34,050 bases of DNA from Nitrospirota bacterium. GTDB lineage: Bacteria; Nitrospirota; Thermodesulfovibrionia; Thermodesulfovibrionales; UBA1546. Location of the stretch: contig JACRGY010000127.1 of the NCBI GenBank assembly GCA_016212165.1, positions 1 through 34,050 on the forward strand. The letters run 5' to 3'. The notes under the pieces are model-generated. The model was given only the letters and a program-made list of their open reading frames with translations. It had not been told where the DNA came from and made no database searches. This document shows positions 29,699-34,050 of the stretch, one piece after another. The position numbers and the translations under genes were made by a program. How positions within the stretch are numbered: the first letter of the stretch is position 1; each line of letters starts with the position of its first letter.

Positions 29699-30136
29699 AT
29701 GCTATTTAACAGGAAACAAACAACAATCATACTGCTGCCCTTTACTGCTATTATTCTTTCAATGATGGTCTTCTCCTATTTCGAATTTAAGCCTGTACTC
29801 TCATCAGCAGAACGGGATATTTCAGGATTTTCATATAAAAAAATTGCTGTCATACAAAAACAGCCGGTTACTGTAACGGACCTGAAAAGCCCCATGGATC
29901 TGCCCGTTATTGCGCAAAAGGATTTCCCAAATATTCCGCTTTCGGAAATATTCCCTCGAAAGGAAAGAAAAGTCCTTCTTATTCTTATAAGTGAAAACAG
30001 AAAAATGGCAATAATAAATGATATAGTAGTAAAAGAGGGCGATATCATTGACCACGGCAAAGTAAAAAAAATAGAGAGAAACAGGGTGCTGATAAAGAAT
30101 AAAGAGGGGGAGGAATGGATAAAGATAGAGCAATAA
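29699..30136 (+). CDS. MshK/PilP/GspC-like periplasmic linker protein
   Basis: This 145-residue protein has one N-terminal membrane segment (about 8-27), a linker, and a small beta-rich domain at the end (KMAIINDIVVKEGDIIDHGK, then VKKIERNRVLIKNKEGEEW). That is the HR/PilP-like fold which contacts the secretin. It overlaps the secretin gene start by 22 bases. The assignment is from the C-terminal motif and operon order. Confidence 0.72.
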   Translation: MLFNRKQTTIILLPFTAIILSMMVFSYFEFKPVLSSAERDISGFSYKKIAVIQKQPVTVTDLKSPMDLPVIAQKDFPNIPLSEIFPRKERKVLLILISENRKMAIINDIVVKEGDIIDHGKVKKIERNRVLIKNKEGEEWIKIEQ

Positions 30137-31719
30137 AAAAACCCTGCATCAGGCATGTTCTTTTTTCTTTGCTGTTTGCCACATTTGTCCTGTCGTGTGC
30201 GTCCCCGGACACGGGGAAAAAGGTACAGATACAGGAAGAGACAAAAGAGACGGAGACCGAGAAACCGCCTGCTCCGGAGTTAAAGACACCCCAGTTTATT
30301 CCGGCGGCCGAAGATATCTCTTCCTTAAAGACAAAGGTCGTAGATATATCCGCAAGAAATACCCCGATGAGAGACGTGCTTCATGTAATTTCCGAGTCAA
30401 CGGGAATTAATCTCGTCATGGAAAAAGGGGTAAACCCTGAAACTCCAATAACTATTACCTTAAAAAATATAACTGCGGAAGACGCCCTTAACACTATTAT
30501 CTCCTCTGTGGATTACTTTTATGATATCAGAAATAATACGCTTATCGTAAAGGCTACAGACACTAAATTCTTTGAACTCGGGCATCCTTCTATCATTCAG
30601 AATTATAATGTTGATGTGGGCGGCGATATCCTTGGAGGCGGTATAATCGGGATAGGCGGAACAACAACAGGAACGACCGGGACTGCTGGAACAACACTTT
30701 CGACGGCAGGCGCTACAAACATAAAAGGCGGTGTCACGCAAACGTCGAAAAGCGATCCTGCCGCATTCAATTTTTGGGATGCAATAGAAAAAACCGTCTC
30801 AAGCATACTTGGCACAACTGCAGCGCTTGCCGGGGCGCCTGCTCCTCCATCAGTCCAGCAAAGTTTTACAGTTAACAGGTTGACCGGAACAATAGCAGTG
30901 ACAGCATCAAAAAAGAGCATCGAAAGGGTAGAACAATATATTAACACCATCAAAAAAATAATCAACAGGCAGGTACTGATAGAGGCCAAGATAACTGAGG
31001 TACAGCTAAAAGAAGGGCTTAAATACGGCATTGACTGGAGTCTTCTTGACAGGGGGAAAGGAGGAGATCTGGTTACGCTCCAGACGCAGCGTTTTTCCGA
31101 TGTAGTCAGCTCAACACTTCCGGCTTTCAGCGTAGGAGTTACAAGCACAAACTTAACTTCTCTCCTGAAGGCATTAGAACAGCAGGGAGAAATCAGGACA
31201 TTATCAAACCCAAGAATAAATATAATGAACAGCCAGACAGCGCTTCTGAGTGTTGGAAGGAATGTGACTATCATCTCACAGGTGCAAACGTCAACCACGA
31301 CAACTGCCGGCGCAACTCCTATAACCACATTCACGGTAGGCACGAGTTCTATCCTATCAGGGATTATTATAGGGATCGTTCCGTATATAAACGAAAATGG
31401 GGATATATCCATGACAATAACGCCTATAATCTCCGATCTGGTAAGCGTTGAAGAAAGAACCGTCGGGCAATCCGGCAACCAGACCCAGATATCGCTTCCT
31501 ACCATAGATTTAAAAGAACTCAGCACTACGGTGAAAGTCAGGGACGGACAGATGATTATAATCGGCGGCCTGATATCGAAAAAGGAAAGCACTCAGGATA
31601 ATAAGGTGCCGATACTGGGTGATTTGCCTGTTTTGGGCGCTTTATTCAGGAGCAGGGATAAACTGGAAACAAGGACAGAACTGGTTATAATCTTACAGCC
31701 CATGCTGGTTTCAAGGTAA
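30115..31719 (+). CDS. mshL: Secretin, MshL/PilQ-like lipoprotein
   Basis: This outer-membrane secretin forms the pilus or secretion channel; 534 residues. The signal peptide ends in a lipobox (VLSC, Cys28), so it is lipid-anchored. A Glu/Lys/Pro-rich spacer leads to an STN/N0-like domain (about 75-150, VLHVISESTGINLVMEKGVN). A Gly/Thr-rich low-complexity linker (about 168-200) and an N1-like module follow. The C-terminal secretin domain ends in the signature VPILGDLPVLGALFR and ELVIILQPML. The single N-domain set and size fit MshL rather than GspD. The ribosome site is GAGGGGGAGG. Confidence 0.9.
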   Translation: MDKDRAIKKPCIRHVLFSLLFATFVLSCASPDTGKKVQIQEETKETETEKPPAPELKTPQFIPAAEDISSLKTKVVDISARNTPMRDVLHVISESTGINLVMEKGVNPETPITITLKNITAEDALNTIISSVDYFYDIRNNTLIVKATDTKFFELGHPSIIQNYNVDVGGDILGGGIIGIGGTTTGTTGTAGTTLSTAGATNIKGGVTQTSKSDPAAFNFWDAIEKTVSSILGTTAALAGAPAPPSVQQSFTVNRLTGTIAVTASKKSIERVEQYINTIKKIINRQVLIEAKITEVQLKEGLKYGIDWSLLDRGKGGDLVTLQTQRFSDVVSSTLPAFSVGVTSTNLTSLLKALEQQGEIRTLSNPRINIMNSQTALLSVGRNVTIISQVQTSTTTTAGATPITTFTVGTSSILSGIIIGIVPYINENGDISMTITPIISDLVSVEERTVGQSGNQTQISLPTIDLKELSTTVKVRDGQMIIIGGLISKKESTQDNKVPILGDLPVLGALFRSRDKLETRTELVIILQPMLVSR

Positions 31720-31728
31720 GGCATAATA

Positions 31729-33369
31729 ATGGAAAAAATAGGGAATCTCCTGAAAACAAAAGGCATTGTCAGCGAGAAACAGCTGCACGTAGCATTAATC
31801 CAGCAGGAAATAACAGGCGATCTGCTTGGCGATACTCTCATAAAACTGGGATTTGTAACATCAAGAGAACTGGGGCAGATACTTGCGGAACAGTCCGGCA
31901 TGGAGTTTGTGGATCTCGGTGAATACGCTATTGAGGAAGAAGCCCTGAAAATAATACCTAAGGAGACCGCAGAAAAAGCTGAATTCATCCCTCTTGAAAT
32001 GAAAAATGGGCGGCTAAGCATCGGCATTACTAATCCGAGCAACATATCGGCAGTTGATACTGTTACAAGACTTACTAAAAATCAGCCGCATGTCTGTGTA
32101 ATAGATAAAGACAGTTTCCGCGATGCGTTAGAGCGTACATATTTCTTCATGGAAAACCCAACTCATCAGGGCATAAGGAACGCCATCACTGAGATGAAGG
32201 CCGCCGGAATTGCAGCAGGCACAACCGTAACAAAACTGACAGACCTTATCATTATAGACGGCTTCAGAAGAAATGCTTCTGATATCCATATTAATCCAAC
32301 GCCGGATATCGTTCATGTGTTTTACAGAGTAGACGGCATTCTTCAGTACGGGCACGGAATTCCGAAGGCAGCCCATAACGGGATAGTATCCAGAATAAAG
32401 GTGCTTTCCGAGATGGATATAGCAGAGCAGCGGCTGCCTCAGGACGGTTCTTTCAACTTTACTTTTCTTAATAAACAATATGATATCCGTGTATCCACAG
32501 TTCCCACCATATATGGAGAAAATATAGTAATGAGAATACTTGCGGGCGTCGGCCCGTTCCTGAAAGTAGAAAAGCTGGGATTTGATGAGCCTGACGTTAA
32601 AAAAATAAAATCACTATTTCTTAAACCGCACGGGATAATACTGATTACGGGGCCTACGGGAAGCGGTAAAACAACAACTCTTTATGCAGCCTTAAGGGAA
32701 ATAAACCTTCTTGAAAAAAATGTTTTTACAGTTGAAGACCCTGTGGAATACAAATTAAGCCTGATCAAGCAGACACAGATAAATGAAAAGGCGGGATATG
32801 ACTTCGCTCTTGCAGGCAGAAACTTTATGAGGCAGGATCCCAATGTAATACTCCTTGGCGAAATAAGGGACGAGGAAACGGCAAGGATAGCCATACGCGC
32901 TGCGCTGACAGGGCAGCTTGTTCTTTCCACCCTTCATGCCAATGATGCCGTAACCGCAATACCCCGGCTTATAGATCTGAATGTTGACCGTTTTCTTATA
33001 TCTTCTTCCCTTCTCGCAATAGTTGCACAGAGGCTTGTCAGGAAAATATGCGCCAATTGCAAGGCAAAATATGATTTAAACGAGAATGAGATTTCCGTCT
33101 TTAACGGATATGACTTACATTTAACATCTGCGTTCAAAGGCAGGGGATGCGCGCGCTGCAGCGGCACAGGATATATGGGAAGAACAGTCATCGGTGAAAT
33201 ATTAATTCTGGATGATGAAATAAAAGAGATGATATATTCGGGGGCATCCGTGCCGGCAATTCAGGCAGCGGCAATAAGAAACGGGTTGAGGCCGTTAAAA
33301 AAGGATGCCGTTAAAAAGGCTGCATCGGGCATAACGACGCTGGATGAGGTATTAAGGGTAACAGGCTGA
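31729..33369 (+). CDS. mshE: GspE/PilB-type assembly ATPase, MshE-like
   Basis: This hexameric motor ATPase powers pilus extension or secretion; 546 residues. The N-terminal MshEN-type domain covers about 1-140 (LLGDTLIKLGFVTSRELGQI), where MshE-family proteins may bind cyclic-di-GMP. The ATPase core has Walker A GPTGSGKT (308-315), the Asp box VEDPVEY, Walker B ILLGEIRDEE (374-383) and the His box LSTLHAND. A zinc tetracysteine is present: CANC (441-444) and CARC (474-477). All motor motifs are intact. It starts 9 bases after the secretin stop. Confidence 0.94.
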   Translation: MEKIGNLLKTKGIVSEKQLHVALIQQEITGDLLGDTLIKLGFVTSRELGQILAEQSGMEFVDLGEYAIEEEALKIIPKETAEKAEFIPLEMKNGRLSIGITNPSNISAVDTVTRLTKNQPHVCVIDKDSFRDALERTYFFMENPTHQGIRNAITEMKAAGIAAGTTVTKLTDLIIIDGFRRNASDIHINPTPDIVHVFYRVDGILQYGHGIPKAAHNGIVSRIKVLSEMDIAEQRLPQDGSFNFTFLNKQYDIRVSTVPTIYGENIVMRILAGVGPFLKVEKLGFDEPDVKKIKSLFLKPHGIILITGPTGSGKTTTLYAALREINLLEKNVFTVEDPVEYKLSLIKQTQINEKAGYDFALAGRNFMRQDPNVILLGEIRDEETARIAIRAALTGQLVLSTLHANDAVTAIPRLIDLNVDRFLISSSLLAIVAQRLVRKICANCKAKYDLNENEISVFNGYDLHLTSAFKGRGCARCSGTGYMGRTVIGEILILDDEIKEMIYSGASVPAIQAAAIRNGLRPLKKDAVKKAASGITTLDEVLRVTG

Positions 33370-33379
33370 TTATAGAGCG

Positions 33380-34050
33380 ATGAGATACTACTCATATAAG
33401 GCAATAACTCCGGACGGCTCCCTGATAAGGGGCACTGTTGCGGGAGAAGATATTGAAGCTGTTTACGAAGTTCTCTACTCCAAAAGACTATATATACTGA
33501 ATGTTAAGGCTGCAAGCACGATAATAACAAACCTAAAAAGAACCCTCCTGAAGCGTCGCGTAAAAAACAGGGATATAATAGAGTTTGCCAATAATCTCTC
33601 GGTTATGCTGAAGGCCGGCATTCCATTGCTGACCGCACTCGCTGATATAATCAACGGCATAGGAAACAAGCATTTTAAAAACGCCCTAACCGACATAATA
33701 TCTCAGATAGAAACCGGAATGAGATTTTCAGATACTGTTGCCTCAAAGAAAGATATCTTTCCTGAGATCTTTGCCAGCCTGATACAGGTCGGCGAGGAAA
33801 CAGGAGAGATAGGGAAAAGCCTTTCTGACGCTGCAGAGCACATGCAGAGGATGGAGGATTTGACCCAGACGATCAAGAGAGCGCTTATATACCCTGTTTT
33901 TGCGCTTATTGCGACCTCGGGTGCTTTAATTTTCTGGCTTGTATATGTTTTGCCTAAGGTTATATCCGCCATGAAGGATATGGGCGTAGAATTGCCGCTC
34001 ATAACAAGGATGCTGCTGGATGTCAGCAATTTCATGCAGGCATACTGGCA
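33380..34050 (+). CDS. mshG: GspF/PilC-type platform protein, MshG-like (partial, runs off the window)
   Basis: This polytopic inner-membrane platform protein couples the ATPase to pilin assembly. 223 codons are visible from ATG 33380, ten bases after the mshE stop. The N-terminus MRYYSYKAITPDGSLIRGTV is typical, followed by DIIEFANNLSVMLKAGIPLL and the T2SSF signature LIQVGEETGEIGKSLSDAAE. The first membrane segment is near 175-195. The gene continues past the right edge, so its length cannot be judged. The ribosome site is weak. Confidence 0.92.
   Translation, partial: MRYYSYKAITPDGSLIRGTVAGEDIEAVYEVLYSKRLYILNVKAASTIITNLKRTLLKRRVKNRDIIEFANNLSVMLKAGIPLLTALADIINGIGNKHFKNALTDIISQIETGMRFSDTVASKKDIFPEIFASLIQVGEETGEIGKSLSDAAEHMQRMEDLTQTIKRALIYPVFALIATSGALIFWLVYVLPKVISAMKDMGVELPLITRMLLDVSNFMQAYW

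Noticed and set aside
30603-31592. Long minus-strand open frame opposite the secretin gene
   Set aside because: It is a shadow of the secretin coding sequence; it lacks a ribosome site and shows mirror composition of the Gly/Thr-rich linker.

Overview
The window looks like one stretch of a Gram-negative bacterial chromosome of moderate GC. It has system II cytochrome c maturation (ResB/CcsA), a sigma-54 type regulator, a lipoprotein secretin and a bacterial-ceramide gene set. Gene style and intragenic repeats suggest Nitrospirota or a related deltaproteobacterial lineage; this is an inference from gene content only.

Layout. (1) 208-6302: resB and ccsA for haem attachment, then a sensor kinase whose extracytoplasmic domain carries a CxxCH haem c motif, an NtrC-type regulator and a stand-alone receiver. 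ResB itself contains an unexpected Fis-like helix-turn-helix segment. (2) 6399-9617: an HtpX-type protease, a membrane TPR (TMTC-like) protein riddled with in-frame short repeats, and the 3' relic of a family 2 glycosyltransferase broken by two short tandem duplications. (3) 9704-10840: a secreted beta-helix protein on the minus strand. (4) 10952-24094: a 13.1 kb Mu-like transposable element. Its ends share TATAA-N10-AATTTGAGAAA in inverted orientation, it is flanked by AGAAC direct repeats, and it carries end-binding-site-like motifs spaced much as in phage Mu. It holds a repressor and a Ner-like regulator (divergent), three exported cargo genes behind the repressor, MuA, MuB, small regulators, a chimeric Gp16/baseplate J gene, a Gp48-like tail gene, a tail fibre, a fibre-assembly gene, a structured RNA candidate and a Dam methyltransferase interrupted by one in-frame stop. 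All head, portal, terminase, tail-tube and lysis genes are absent, and the Gp16/baseplate J fusion marks where they were lost. (5) 24311-27591: a three-gene set matching bacterial ceramide synthesis (CerR-like reductase, serine palmitoyltransferase, bCerS/YghO-like acyltransferase). (6) 27763-34050: a type IV pilus/type II secretion operon ordered like the MSHA system (MshI, J, K, L, E, G-like), running off the right edge.

How the parts fit. ResB/CcsA would supply the haem for the adjacent haem-binding kinase, which probably signals to the NtrC regulator. The Mu-like element sits just upstream of the ceramide genes. It probably cannot make particles, but it keeps its transposase, target-binding ATPase, repressor and both ends. 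Its cargo is transcribed with the repressor, so it is expected to be expressed in the quiescent state. Several gene-terminal or linker segments in the element are made of a GC-rich palindromic repeat, and other short repeats lengthen the host TMTC-like gene without breaking its frame.
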